Part shown: one piece after another, positions 38,152 to 48,397 of the stretch
Position numbering within the stretch: the first letter of the stretch is position 1
Layout of the letters: every line of letters begins with the position of its first letter
Source of the DNA: Bog-473 sp963737745
GTDB taxonomy: Bacteria; Actinomycetota; Acidimicrobiia; Acidimicrobiales; RAAP-2
NCBI GenBank assembly: GCA_963737745.1
Contig: CAVTTR010000003.1
Location: forward strand, 161,812 to 225,811
Direction of reading: 5' to 3'
Length of the DNA stretch: 64,000 nucleotides
The notes under the pieces: generated by a model
Told to the model about the DNA's origin: nothing
Database searches by the model: none
Seen by the model: the letters and a program-made list of their open reading frames with translations, nothing else
Program-made: the position numbers and the translations under genes

Positions 38152-40757
38152 CAAGTTCTTCGACCTCCACCTTGGAACGGCCGCTGGGCCGGCCGATGGC
38201 GCCGGCAGAAGCGGGCTCGGGTGGCGTAGCGGCCCGGCGGGCCGTCATGCGCTGGGCGTGGCGGCTGTTCCGCCGCGAATGGCGCCAGCAATTCCTGATC
38301 CTGAGTCTCATTGTGGTGGCGACGGCAGCCGTCATTGTCGGAGCAGCGACCTCGACCAATTCGGCGCAGGCCAAGAACTTCGGCTTCGGTTCGGCGCGCT
38401 ACTCGGCCACGTTCACCGCCAGCAGTCCCACCGGCATGCACTCGACCCTCTCGAACCTTGAGCGGCAACTGGGGAAGCTCGACGTCATTGAGAACCATTC
38501 GGTGCCGGTGCCGGGAACGCTCAACTCCTTCGACTTGCGGGCCCAGAACCCGAGGGGACCGTTCGGCAGCTCGATGCTCACGCTGGTCTCGGGCCACTAT
38601 CCGGTGACGGGATCCGACCAGATAGCCGTGACCGTCGGTGTGGCCCGCGACTTCCATTTGCGGGTCGGCGGTACCTGGCACCAGGACGGCAAGACCTGGC
38701 AGGTCGTGGGCACGGTGGAGAACCCCCAGAGCCTGCTCGACGAGTTCGCGTTGGTGGCGCCAGGTCAGTTGCCGGTGCAGGCCGGCACACAGGTGACGGC
38801 CTTGTTCGATCGAACTCCGCCGAAGGGGCCAACACCGCACGGCGTGCAGTATTCGAGTGAAGCCGACGCCGGCGGCACCAACAGCAACATCATCGATCCG
38901 GCCACCATCACTCTGGCTTTGGCCACATTGGGCATGCTGCTGATCGGCCTGGTGGGGATCGCTGGCTTCACCGTCTTGGCGCAGCGGCGCTTGCGCTCGA
39001 TCGGCATGCTTGAGGCGCTCGGCGCCACCGACAGGCACGTTCGAATGGTGGTGCGGACCAATGGCGCCGTGGTCGGCGTCTTCGGCGCCGTACTGGGCGC
39101 ATCGCTCGGTTTCGGGTTGTGGGCGGCCTACCGGCCTCACCTCGAGCAGAGCTCGCACCACGTGATCGGGCTCTTCCAGCTGCCCTGGATTCTGGTGATC
39201 GTGGCGCTGGCAATGGCCATGGTCACGCCCTACCTGGCGGCTGTGCGGCCGGCCCGCGCCGTGACCCAGGTTCCCGTGGTCACTGCACTGTCGGGTCGAC
39301 CAGCCCCTCCCAAGCAGGTCACGCTTTCCGCCGTGCCCGGGATCATCGTCATGGTGATCGCCTTCTTCCTGCTCGGTGCGGCAGGGGCCACCGGCAAACA
39401 GGGAGGCGGCACCCTCGCGCTCGTGCTGGGCTTCGTGACCTTGATCATCGGGGTGGCCCTCATGGCGCCGACGTTCATTGTCGGCCTGTCCCTGCTCTGC
39501 CACCGGGCCCCCCTGGCCATCCGCTTGCCCGTGCGGGACCTGGCTCGCTACCGGTCCCGCTCGAGCTCGTCCCTGGCTGCCATCAGCATCGGCGTCTTGG
39601 TGGCCGTCGTGATCTGCGTGGCGGCCAGTGCCCGCTACGCAAATGTCCTCGACTACGCCGGGCCAAACCTGTCCTCGAACGAATTGCTCGTCTATGCGCC
39701 GCAATCGCCGGGGACGAATGCAACTCTGGTCACTCCAGGTAACAAGCCGAAAAAAGTCGGAGGCGCAAACGGTGCGAATCCGGCTCCGAAGACGAGTGCG
39801 ACCACACTGGCGGCTGACATCGCTGCCATGGCCAAATCGTTGGGAACGCACAGCGTGCTGACCCTCGAGACCGCCAACGTCACCCTGAGTCAAGTGCGCA
39901 GCGGCAGCAACAACTGGAACGGAGCCCTCTACGTGGCGACGCCGGGCCTGCTCAAGGCCTACGGCATCACCAGCCACGACTACAGCCCTGATGCGGACAT
40001 CCTCTCGACCCGGCCCGGGTTGCCGGGCGAGGCGAACATGGTGCTGTCGACCGGCGGTGCTTTCGGGCCAGGGCCGAACGGATCGACAGGAGACGCACTC
40101 TCGGCATGCACCCCGGCTCATGGGTGCATCCAACCGGTCATCGACCAGGTTAACCAGTTGCCTGGGGGAGTTTCGGCTCCCAACACCGTCGTGACCGAAC
40201 GTGCCCTGACCACTCTGCACGCCAAGAACACGATCAGCACGGCCGGCTGGCTTCTCACCACTCCGAATGTGCTCACCGCCTCGCAGATCAGTGCGGTGCA
40301 ATCGGCGGCGGCGGCCGACGGCCTGACCATCGAGACCAAGAACGACGAGCCGAACTCGTGGCAGGTGGTCGACTGGGCCACCGTGGCCGGCATCGCACTT
40401 GCCCTGGCCGTGCTGGCCATGACGATCGGCCTGCTGCGGAGCGAGACAGCGAGCGACCTGCGCACGCTGGCGGCCACCGGCGCCAGCAGCTTCAAAAGGC
40501 GCTCCATCGCCGCGTCGACCGCCGGCGCCATGGCGCTCCTGGGGGCGGTTCTCGGGACGACCGCGGGGTACTTGGCCTGCGCCGCATTCTTCCGGACCAG
40601 CAATCTGGCCGGCCAGAGCTTGTGGACCAACCTGTCGGCCATGCCGGCCAGCAACCTGCTGATCATTCTGGTGGGCATGCCCCTGGTGGCGACGCTCGGG
40701 GGATGGCTCTTCGCCGGACGACAGCCACCGATGGTGAGCCGCCAACCGATCGACTGA
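38148..40757 (+). CDS. FtsX-like ABC transporter permease, intact
   Basis: 869 residues, two FtsX cores. First helix QQFLILSLIVVATAAVIVGAAT; extracellular domain about 65-240; core 1 ITLALATLGMLLIGLVGIAG with RRLRSIGMLEALGATDRHVR. A helix pair lies near 395-445, then a short N-proximal-like segment SSLAAISIGVLVAVVICVAA. A second extracellular domain covers about 500-735 and core 2 is IALALAVLAMTIGLLRSETA with LRTLAATGASSFKRRSIAAS. GTG start overlapping the ATPase stop. With PadR and the ATPase it forms an exporter operon, probably for a peptide or envelope stress, as in related PadR-linked systems. Confidence 0.9.
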   Translation: MTSSSTSTLERPLGRPMAPAEAGSGGVAARRAVMRWAWRLFRREWRQQFLILSLIVVATAAVIVGAATSTNSAQAKNFGFGSARYSATFTASSPTGMHSTLSNLERQLGKLDVIENHSVPVPGTLNSFDLRAQNPRGPFGSSMLTLVSGHYPVTGSDQIAVTVGVARDFHLRVGGTWHQDGKTWQVVGTVENPQSLLDEFALVAPGQLPVQAGTQVTALFDRTPPKGPTPHGVQYSSEADAGGTNSNIIDPATITLALATLGMLLIGLVGIAGFTVLAQRRLRSIGMLEALGATDRHVRMVVRTNGAVVGVFGAVLGASLGFGLWAAYRPHLEQSSHHVIGLFQLPWILVIVALAMAMVTPYLAAVRPARAVTQVPVVTALSGRPAPPKQVTLSAVPGIIVMVIAFFLLGAAGATGKQGGGTLALVLGFVTLIIGVALMAPTFIVGLSLLCHRAPLAIRLPVRDLARYRSRSSSSLAAISIGVLVAVVICVAASARYANVLDYAGPNLSSNELLVYAPQSPGTNATLVTPGNKPKKVGGANGANPAPKTSATTLAADIAAMAKSLGTHSVLTLETANVTLSQVRSGSNNWNGALYVATPGLLKAYGITSHDYSPDADILSTRPGLPGEANMVLSTGGAFGPGPNGSTGDALSACTPAHGCIQPVIDQVNQLPGGVSAPNTVVTERALTTLHAKNTISTAGWLLTTPNVLTASQISAVQSAAAADGLTIETKNDEPNSWQVVDWATVAGIALALAVLAMTIGLLRSETASDLRTLAATGASSFKRRSIAASTAGAMALLGAVLGTTAGYLACAAFFRTSNLAGQSLWTNLSAMPASNLLIILVGMPLVATLGGWLFAGRQPPMVSRQPID

Positions 40758-40887
40758 GCACGGACGCCGCGCTATGCCTGCACTCTCAGAGTCCCTCAGT
40801 TGGTGGCGGGGTCGTATGGCGTGCTCCGTGCACCGTTGTTTGAGTCGATTGATGCATCCTGGGACAAGAACCGAGAAAAGATATGTC

Positions 40888-41403
40888 ATGCCACCAGAGA
40901 ATCCAGGGACTGAACCAGGGCGTGTGGGTGGCCTCGCCGCCGAACCACCAGCCGCAGCGCGGAACGTCTGGCATGCGAGGTCTCGATGGCTCGTCCACCT
41001 CGGACTCCTGGTCGCGACCGCGGCGGCATTGGCGACCCTGCAGCTGCTCCACATCCACGACGCGATTCATGCGGACGTAGGGCTGGTCTTCGCCGGACTC
41101 GTCATCGTCCACCTGATCCAGCGTCGCCACCGGATAGCTCGGATGCTCGCGATGGTCATGCGTCTTCGTCCTCGAGTCGAGCGCGAGTTACGGCGTCTTG
41201 GCATCAGATGCCGTCCTGTTCTTCATCACGCTCAACGTTGTTGTTTCCGGCATCCTCGACTGGGGCCGGGGAGAGCCTTTGCTCCTCCCCTTCCACCGCC
41301 ATTGCAGAGGTGGCACCTGACCTCGTCCGCCGCTCTCGTCGTGTACCTGGTCGTCCACGTCTCACGCCGGTGGAAACGCATCCGAAAATCCACGATCCGA
41401 TAG
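40888..41403 (+). CDS. Four-helix membrane protein, possible heme-binding DUF4405-like, two frameshifts
   Basis: From ATG 40888. Helix 1 WLVHLGLLVATAAALATLQL, the His-rich LHIHDAIHADVG, and helix 2 VGLVFAGLVIVHLIQRRHR. One-base insertions near 41200 (CTTGG) and 41290 are needed to read SDAVLFFITLNVVVSGILDW (helix 3) and PPPLQRWHLTSSAALVVYLVVHVSRRW (helix 4). Paired His in helices 2 and 4 (VHLI, WHLTS...VHVSRR) are placed like heme ligands in DUF4405/cytochrome-b-type proteins. About 170 residues. It follows the PadR operon but has its own spacing of 130 bp. Confidence 0.6.
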   Translation: MPPENPGTEPGRVGGLAAEPPAAARNVWHARSRWLVHLGLLVATAAALATLQLLHIHDAIHADVGLVFAGLVIVHLIQRRHRIARMLAMVMRLRPRVERELRRLGIRCRPVLHHAQRCCFRHPRLGPGRAFAPPLPPPLQRWHLTSSAALVVYLVVHVSRRWKRIRKSTIR

Positions 41404-41538
41404 ACCGTTCGGAGCATGTTGGTGGAACCTTGCCCGGCCTCGGGAACGACCAACGACCGACTTGTATGAGTTCTACGTCGACTCCGACACGGAGAACTAC
41501 TTCAGGCCCGGGTTAAGCAGGGCCTACATGCTTGGTCG

Positions 41539-41767
41539 CTACTGGCCGCCGAGCACAGCTGATGCAACTCTGCGGATGCGGTCGGGATCGGCGATGATGT
41601 CAAGCTCGACGACCTGGTCGTGCACGAAAGTGAAAGCCATCACGCCGTACGGGCTGCCCATTTAGCGTGATGACGACGCCACCGGTAACTACTGCCCCAG
41701 CTGCGTTGATGTGCTTAGTGAATTTTTCCGCAATTGCATTGCTATAGAAGTTGAGGCGAGCGTCCAT
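41539..41767 (-). pseudogene. Chimeric remnant: AhpD-like N-terminus joined to SigJ-type C-terminus
   Basis: A good ribosome site (AAGGAGACCTGAA) precedes ATG 41767. The first 27 residues, MDARLNFYSNAIAEKFTKHI then NAAGAVV, match the start of carboxymuconolactone decarboxylase/AhpD-type proteins (usual MEARLNYY...KF.K.I..AGKVV). They run without a break into GVVITLNGQP. A one-base insertion then gives YGVMAFTFVHDQVVELDIIA and DPDRIRRV, the SnoaL-like C-terminus of SigJ-type ECF sigma factors. sigJ and ahpD-like genes are commonly adjacent, so a deletion of about 1.2-1.4 kb fusing the two is inferred. Confidence 0.6.
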
Positions 41768-42013
41768 TTCAGGTCTCCTTTAGATTTTGAGCCTTTCCAC
41801 GAGAATGACCCCTCGGGGCAGCAAAATGTGACAAGGTCGATCCGTCTGCCGGCTCCGGTTGAATGTCGTGCCGATCCTGATGGGCCGACCTGAGGAGCTC
41901 TACAGCCCTGTGGCGGAGTGAACCCCGGTCCGAGTGCCGGGGTCTTCAGGGACTTTCCTTCGACCCCGGCCGTAGGAGACCGACGGCATCTGGCGAGTCG
42001 TCGCCTCGCATGA

Positions 42014-42994
42014 GTGACGAATGCGCCAATGCCACGCCCGGTGGGAAATACTTATCCGATGCCCATGATCGAGGTCGCCGACCTCCGCAAGGTGTACGGC
42101 GAGCGCACGGTGGTAGACGGCGTCAGCTTCTCGGTGGAGCCGGGCGAGATCTTCGGCATTTTGGGGCCGAACGGGGCCGGGAAGACGACGACGGTCGAGT
42201 GCATCGGTGGACTTCGGCAACGCGACGGCGGCAGCATCAGTGTCGCCGGGATGGACCCGGCGAAGGAAGGTGCCGCTCTCCGGGAGGTGTTGGGAATCCA
42301 GCTGCAGGAGTCCCGACTCCCGGACAAGATGAGCGTCGACGAGGCCCTCGGCCTCTTCGCAAGCTTCTATCCCGAGCCACACGATCCCGCCGAGCTGTTG
42401 GAGCGACTCGGCCTCCTCGAGCAACGAACGACCTACTTCGCAAAACTGTCGGGCGGCCAGAAACAGCGGCTGTCAGTTGCGCTGGCCTTGATCGGCAACC
42501 CCAGGGTGGCGATCCTCGACGAGCTCACCACTGGCCTTGACCCAGTGGCGCGCCGCGAGGTCTGGGACCTGTTGGAGGACCTGCGTGGGACCGGCGTCAC
42601 GCTGCTGTTGGTCTCCCATTTCATGGAGGAGGCCGAGCGACTGTGTGACCGGGTGATCGTGATCGACCATGGTCGGGTCATTGCTTCTGACACGCCGGAA
42701 AGCCTGGCCGCCAGCGTGCATGCCGACCAGCGGATGAGCTTTTTGCCTTCGGCATCTTTCGACTTGGGCATCCTGGAGGCGCTCCCGGACGTTCATTCGG
42801 TCACGACGACCGGCGAGCGGGTCATCGTGACCGGTACCGACGACGTCGCCAGCGCGGTGATCATCGCGCTGCACGACCGTGGTATCGCCGTGGGAAGGCT
42901 GCGAGTTGACCAGCCCAGCCTCGATGACGCCTTCGTGGCCTTGACCAGTAACGACGAAGGCCCTTCCGACTCGAAGGGCCCGGCGATCCGATGA
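42014..42994 (+). CDS. ABC-2 type transporter ATP-binding protein (DrrA-like)
   Basis: 326 residues, daunorubicin-resistance-type ATPase. MIEVADLRKVYGERTVVDGV, Walker A LGPNGAGKTTTVE, signature KLSGGQKQRLSVALAL, Walker B VAILDELTTGLDP (Glu followed by Leu-Thr, a common DrrA variant) and switch LLLVSHFMEEAERL. A C-terminal domain follows (LGILEALPDVHSV...RLRVDQPSLDDAFVAL). It may start at ATG 42014 or, more conventionally, at MPMIEVADL (42059). It overlaps the permease gene by four bases (ATGA). Confidence 0.92.
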   Translation: MTNAPMPRPVGNTYPMPMIEVADLRKVYGERTVVDGVSFSVEPGEIFGILGPNGAGKTTTVECIGGLRQRDGGSISVAGMDPAKEGAALREVLGIQLQESRLPDKMSVDEALGLFASFYPEPHDPAELLERLGLLEQRTTYFAKLSGGQKQRLSVALALIGNPRVAILDELTTGLDPVARREVWDLLEDLRGTGVTLLLVSHFMEEAERLCDRVIVIDHGRVIASDTPESLAASVHADQRMSFLPSASFDLGILEALPDVHSVTTTGERVIVTGTDDVASAVIIALHDRGIAVGRLRVDQPSLDDAFVALTSNDEGPSDSKGPAIR

Positions 42995-43782
42995 GCACGT
43001 CCACTGCGCCGACGGAACCCGCCACCACTGTCGGGCTGATCCACTGGCGAGCTGCGCGCGCCATGCTCATCAGCGAAGGACGGCTTCTGGCTCGCAATCC
43101 CGGCGTGGTGATCTGGACGGCCGTCCTGCCGGTCGCCGCCGCCATCATCCTCGGGTCGATTCCCGCGGTCCGCAAGCCATCTGCGAGCCTGGGCGGCCTG
43201 AGCTTTTTCCAGGTCTACCAGCCGATCCTGGTGTTCTTCGCCATCACCCTGCTGGCCCTCCAAGCCCTGCCCGACGTTCTGACCCGCTATCGCGAGATGG
43301 GCGTTCTCAAACGACTGCGCACGACACCGGTCTCGCCGGCGCTGCTCCTGGTGGCGCAGTTGACACTCATCTTGTCAGTGTCGATCGTCTGCATGGCGCT
43401 GATGGTGGCCGTTCCCCCGCTCGCCGGCGCTCCGTTTCCGCGCAATCTCGGCGCCTTCGTCCTCACCTACCTGCTGGGAGCATGGGCGATGCTCGGTCTG
43501 GGAATGGTGATCGCCAGCCTGTTCCACAACGCCAAGGTCGCCGCCGGTTTTGGATCATTCCTGTTCTTTGTCCTGCAATTCTTCGCCGGACTTTGGTGGC
43601 AGCGGCCCAACATGCCCACGTGGCTACGCGACATTTCCAACTTCACTCCCAGCGGTGCCGCCGTGCAAGGTCTGACGGATGCGAGCATCGGGCACTGGCC
43701 CTCGGCGCAGTACCTGATCGTTCTCGCGGTGTGGGGCGCAGTCACCTCGCGGCTCGCGGTTCGGTTCTTCAGCTGGGAATAG
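42991..43782 (+). CDS. ABC-2 type transporter permease (DrrB-like)
   Basis: Six-helix ABC-2 permease of 263 residues. NPGVVIWTAVLPVAAAIILG (helix 1), QVYQPILVFFAITLLALQAL, YREMGVLKRLRTTPVSPALL (the coupling-helix segment), LTLILSVSIVCMALMVAV, LLGAWAMLGLGMVIASLF and FGSFLFFVLQFFAGLWWQRP, with a last helix YLIVLAVWGAVTSRLAV. Together with the preceding ATPase it forms a complete two-component exporter. Substrate unknown; antibiotics or lipids are usual. Confidence 0.92.
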   Translation: MSTSTAPTEPATTVGLIHWRAARAMLISEGRLLARNPGVVIWTAVLPVAAAIILGSIPAVRKPSASLGGLSFFQVYQPILVFFAITLLALQALPDVLTRYREMGVLKRLRTTPVSPALLLVAQLTLILSVSIVCMALMVAVPPLAGAPFPRNLGAFVLTYLLGAWAMLGLGMVIASLFHNAKVAAGFGSFLFFVLQFFAGLWWQRPNMPTWLRDISNFTPSGAAVQGLTDASIGHWPSAQYLIVLAVWGAVTSRLAVRFFSWE

Positions 43783-43917
43783 CCGCTAGGCGAGATCGGC
43801 GATTGCCTCGAACTCCCGCCAGAACATCTGATGTATCACGAGCATGGCGCGACTGTCGCCATCGGGTGTGTCGTTACCATTGCAGCCTCCTTGTTGCATC
43901 GGTGGAAACATTTCGAT

Positions 43918-44796
43918 TCACAAGAGGCTCGAAGCTCTTTGTCTGGGCGGAACGGCCAAGAAAAGATGACCGCGCACGACACCCTTGGCGGTTCGGAAAG
44001 CGACCACGAGCCAGGCGCCAACCAGTACGCCGAAGAAAATCGCCGCGGCAACCCGCAGCATGGTCGACCCGGTGGCGAGAGCAAGGCCGGTCGTACCGGT
44101 AACGCACGTGCCGACAGGGAACGTGAAGGACCACCAGGTGAGCGAGAACGGAAGGTTGTCCCGAGCGGTGTGGATAGTGATCGTTGCCGCAATGACGGCC
44201 CAGAGGAGGGCGAAACCGAGGACCGGCACCCCGTACATCACCCCGAACGCCTTGAGGATGCTCGCCCCGTGGGCCGGCAGAACAAGGTGGGCGTTGGAGC
44301 CGAGAAGGTTGGCGGCCGTGATCGACTGACCAAGAGGTCCGAGGACGATCCACAAGGTTGGGACCATGCGAGCCTCGCCACTCTTGTGCTCGGCCAGGCG
44401 CTTCCAGATGAGAGCGATCACGAACATGGACGCGAGCAGGCTGAGCCCGAACATGGCGTAGCAGCACAGCAACAGATCCAGCCGGGCCTGGCCTGGGGCG
44501 TAGGGCAGCAAGAGCGCGCCGGTCGAGGCCGAAACCATGGGCGGGACGATCGGCATCAGCCATCCTCCGAAAGCACCGTCAGGCTTCACGGGGTGGCGGT
44601 TGAAACTCATGTAGGGGACGACCGCCGCTGTGACCAGTCCCATGATCGTGCCGCGCTGTTGCCGAACCACAGCGAGTGCGGAATCACGTATCGAGGATGC
44701 GCCATGCTCGTCGCCCGACCATTCGACGATGTCGCGAGGTTCCAAGCGGTGGCGCACCACCTGCTCGCCGGTTTGAGACATACGTCGGCGGAGCAC
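43918..44796 (-). pseudogene. TDT/SLAC1-family anion channel-like protein, N-terminally replaced
   Basis: From about residue 55 the sequence is a clear tellurite-resistance/dicarboxylate (SLAC1) transporter: GLVTAAVVPYMSFNRHP, GGWLMPIVPPMVSASTGALL, AMFGLSLLASMFVIALIWKR, LWIVLGPLGQSITAANLLG, FALLWAVIAATITIHTARD and WWSFTFPVGTCVTGTTGLAL. The normal first three or four helices, including the usual MGTGI-type helix 1, are missing. In their place is a polar leader (MLRRRMSQTGEQVVRHRLEP) unlike the family. A full member is about 330-380 residues; this one has 292. It lies in a stretch with other damaged genes, so I treat it as a truncated relic, although the frame is open. Confidence 0.55.
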
Positions 44797-44942
44797 TCAC
44801 CAATCGGAGCGAGTTAGCAAGAGGTGTTATGCAGCGGGGACGTTGGCCCCGAGGGCGAGCGGCGTGGGAATCTCCGTTATCGGCGCCAGTCGACTGCGTC
44901 GAGGTAGGACGACTGCTGCGATTCCGACGCCGCCCGCTCCCA

Positions 44943-45380
44943 TTAAGGAAGCAACCCTGAGGGCCTCGCGGAGGCCCTCGTTGAAGTTGGGCGACGACTT
45001 GGCAAATGACCATGCACATTGCCGGTGATGACAGCCGTGATGATGGCCAGTCCAATCGCCCCCCGACTTGCTGGGTCATGTTGATGAGCCCACCAGCGAC
45101 CTCAGCGTTACCCGGTTCGATCCCGCTCACCAAGCCGATAGTGAGCGCAACGAACGCCAGAGCAAGGCCGACACCGATGACACGGCTGGGGCCGAAGACA
45201 TCAGCAAGGTAGGTCCCGTGAACCGAGATCGTCGACATCGGCAACACCACCGTGAAGTGAGCCATTCCGGTCGTGGGCGTGACGGCGAGCGTTCGGTAGA
45301 GGGCCGCTCATCCCGGCGATCATGATCAGGACAAGACCGAGAGGAGTCGGAGCAAGGCGCACAAAGTAGTACTCGCTTGT
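44943..45380 (-). pseudogene. MFS transporter C-terminal remnant with internal deletion
   Basis: Readable pieces are LGLVLIMIAGMSGPL, MAHFTVVLPMSTISVHGTYL, DVFGPSRVIGVGLALAFVAL, IGLVSGIEPGNAEVAGGLIN and MTQQVGG. After a homopolymer slip in a six-G run, AIGLAIITAVITGNVHG follows, ending at a TAA (44943-44945). In intact DHA2 exporters about 25 residues separate FGPxRV from the GxGLAxxFV helix; here they are absent. The N-terminal half is missing altogether. A decayed drug exporter. Confidence 0.6.
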
Positions 45381-45521
45381 CTCGCCGCACTTAGCCCTCG
45401 GATAGAGCGAGCCGTCGTCCGACAACCACGGCCTTTGCTCAGTGGAGGCGTAATGACAGACAAGCGAGCGATTTCACCTCCACAAACTTCAAACGCGCAA
45501 CAATCTGTTTGGCGTGGCGTC

Positions 45522-47968
45522 CTACTCAGATCGCAAGACAACTGCTGCCGATGTTCGAGCGGCCAGTCTCCCTGAATGGCCGCCGACCGTGCCAATGGCC
45601 AAGGCAACGAGGAGGACCACTGCGACCGAGAACTGCACCGCGGATCGGGCACCGCGTGATGATCGGCGAAGAGCGTGCAGACTCGCGCCGAACGATGCGG
45701 GGCAGCCGACGGCGACTGCGATCAGCCGCGATCCCTGTGCCCAGGAACGCCACGTGAGCACCAGGCCCCTCTTTGTAAATCCGAGGGACTTGAGCATCTC
45801 GAAAACATGACGCGGGTGACGCTCCGAAGCCACGAGCGCCAGGCCCAGCGCGCAGACCGCGCCGAGCGCCAACCCACCTGCCAACAGTACCGGTGTCGAG
45901 CCAATGGACCGGTAGTTGACGATCTCCGCCGGATGTTGCACTCCGAGAACCGACACCTCGTTTCCCGAATTCATTGGGATCATGGGCCAGCACCGGGTTT
46001 GCGGCCGCGGCCAGGCGGTGCACACTTGCGAGACCAGATCGGGCGCTCTCCCTTGGCTTCAGTCGGACGAACACGATGTTCGGCCCGTTCTCGACGGAAT
46101 CGGCTTGTTCGCCCGCCTTGAGGAACGACGCAGGGGCATTGAGTTTAGATAGGAATGCGCCCCGTTCCCATTGAAGGGTGATCTTGAATGAAACTCGGAT
46201 ATCCAACTGCCGGCATCGTCGCCACCCCGACCACACGCAACCTGGTGGGAGGGATGTACACGGGAAAGTCCGACTTGGAGCCATAGCGGATCGACACCGT
46301 GCCTCCGAGCCGTACATGCAGTTGCGCCAAGGTCGCCGCGCCCAACACGATCTCACCTTTGCGTTCGGACGGCGCGGCCGGAAAGTATCGGTGGGCGAGC
46401 GACGGGTGGTGCTGGCTCCGCCAGCGGTGGAACATCGGTGCCGTCAAGGCGCAATTCGACATAGCTCACACCCGTTGAGGAACCACCGCTGGATTGTGTG
46501 AGATCAGGGAGACGGACTGGGGAGGGACATCACTCGTGGAGTCGAGTGCATAGTTCCAATTCCATCCGTAGAGCGGTGGATGAGTGATGAGGGTGTGCAA
46601 TCCACTTCCGAATGTAAGCGTGGACGTCACCAGCGCGACAGCGAGGATCGAACCGAGGAGAACCGAACGCACCGGAACGGCCGTGCGCCCACGCCCGAGG
46701 TCGAGAGCAAAATGGATGCCGGCCATTGAGGATATTGCGAGCCCGATGGCGCGGCAAGAGCGGCAGCTTGAAGGTCGTGGTGATGTGCTCACCGATCGCG
46801 GATCGGTCGGCGCGGTAGCAACACCGATTGCCCCATCGCCAGAGCTGCGACCAACACGACAAACCCAAGCCCGAGCACGGTCCAATCCGTTGACGCCGGG
46901 GGACGGGTAATGGGTTGTACCGGGCCGAGCGGGGCCAAGGGTGACAATGCAATGGCTACGCCGATCGCGGCCGCCGCTCCGAGGAGCAATTGCGATCAAG
47001 ACGCCGCCAAAGCCGTCGAGCATCAGGGACAAAGGGGATGCTCCGAGTGCTCGAAGAGTTTTGAGCTCGTCGCCGCTGGCACGCAACTGACGAGAGACTG
47101 CTTGGAGGCCGATGAGCACGGCAGCCAAGGTGGCAATCACACCAAAGACCAAGCGCGCGATCGCTTCGGGCTTGATGGCTCGCTGCACCTTGGACTCGAC
47201 GCTTGAGGTCACGAGGAATGGAAAAATGCTCCGGCCGCAACGAGCCGCCCAATTCGTGGTCGAGATCACGGTCGCCAACAGCAGCGCCGTTTATGGACCC
47301 CGTACGTCTCACCACTCACGATGTTCAGAACCTTCTTTGCGAAGGCGGGCGTGAGAACCATGAAGTCCGTGGAGCGATCGACATCATCTTGAACTACTTG
47401 CCAGCCACGTCGAGATGGGACGACGCTGATCTCGGGTTCGTCGAGGGACCGAGGCCTCCAAAGGGACTCCGACATCGCATCGTTGGCGGAATATCCGCCC
47501 ACGACCATTCTGGTCCTACGTACACCGAGCAGCCGGGCCGGTTGGGTCAACCATGCCCTCATCGGCTTTCGCCGGAGTTGCCAGGTGGCCCTCGATCACG
47601 GCAACGCTCTTGACCCAGACGCCGCTGGTGGCAATGGGAGCGAGAGAGGAGGGCTCGGCGCCCCGCGAGGTGCAGCGCCGGTGCGGATGAAGAAAGCGAC
47701 AGTCGAGGTCTGGAAAATCGATCCTCTCATGAGGACCGAGGAGTACACGGACGTGCCATTGTTGTTCGCTCCGCCGTCGAGACTTTCACTTCGGAAGCAT
47801 TCGACCAGCAGAAAACGCGGAATCGAGCAGCTGTTATCGCCGCGCTGCCGCGGCGAACTCAGGGCAATCCTCCCGCCGGCTGAGCGACTCACATGGCGAG
47901 GAGCCGCCTCGCCGGCGGCGAAACTGGCATCGGGTGCGATGCCATGCGACCCCGGTCCTGGACCTCAT
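45522..47968 (-). pseudogene. Decayed paralogue of the FtsX-like permease at 32953-35472
   Basis: Fragments follow the intact paralogue in order. GVAWHRTRCQFRRRRGG matches GVAWYRFQGTFHRRRGG. QVVQDDVDRSTDFMVLTPAF matches QVIQDDIDRGNTGFLLGTPA. SSVESKVQRAIKPEAIARLV matches the core-1 entry, then FGVIATLAAVLIGLQAVSRQLRA. RTAVPVRSVLLGSILAVALV and LYGWNWNYALDSTSD match the mid helix and its extracellular start. AEIVNYRSIGSTPVLLAGGL leads into core 2 and the shared end AARTSAAVVLRSE. At least eight frame changes plus lost segments make it non-functional even if some shifts are sequencing errors. Start region ATG 47968 follows GGAGGTCTCC. Confidence 0.8.
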
Positions 47969-48397
47969 CGCAAGGAGACCTCCGGCCAGGTGGTCGATCG
48001 GGGCTCCTTGAGCTCCACGCTGGACCTCCAGCCGTCTGGGAGCGGGTCTCAGCCTACGATCGGCTACCCGCCCGGGGCATCGTCTCGCTGGTGCCACCAC
48101 GTGCGGATACCTTCGTCGTTTCAACGGGGTCCATCCCATTAGACGGAGTGGAAAGAAAACACCCACATGAGACTCCTTTATTTCCATCGCCACGAACACA
48201 CTTTTGCGTGGGTTGGCGAATACTCCGCTCGCCTGCGAAGTGATTATGGAGTGTCGGCGATCTTCGTCGCATAGCATCGCCAGTCCGCTGACCTGGAGCG
48301 TCTGTCGCTTTAATCCACGTCCTGAGTTCTACGACTCGCTAGGCACCCGCTCACCCCGTCGGGGACTCGACAGTCAGCCCGTTGACAAGGACTTTTA
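47969..48397. other. Region without a recognisable gene
   Basis: About 430 bases between the decayed permease and the tRNA fragment. Short frames on both strands lack ribosome sites and family resemblance. No integrase or transposase fragment was found here. Nothing further seen. Confidence 0.4.

Noticed and set aside
38088..41054. 988-codon open frame on the minus strand
   Set aside because: Antisense shadow of the FtsX permease. The Gly/Arg/His/Gln-rich translation has no domains and overlaps a gene with clear family motifs.
43918..44796. Intact TDT channel
   Set aside because: The frame is open, but the first three or four helices of the family are absent and the leader is polar, so a functional channel is doubtful.
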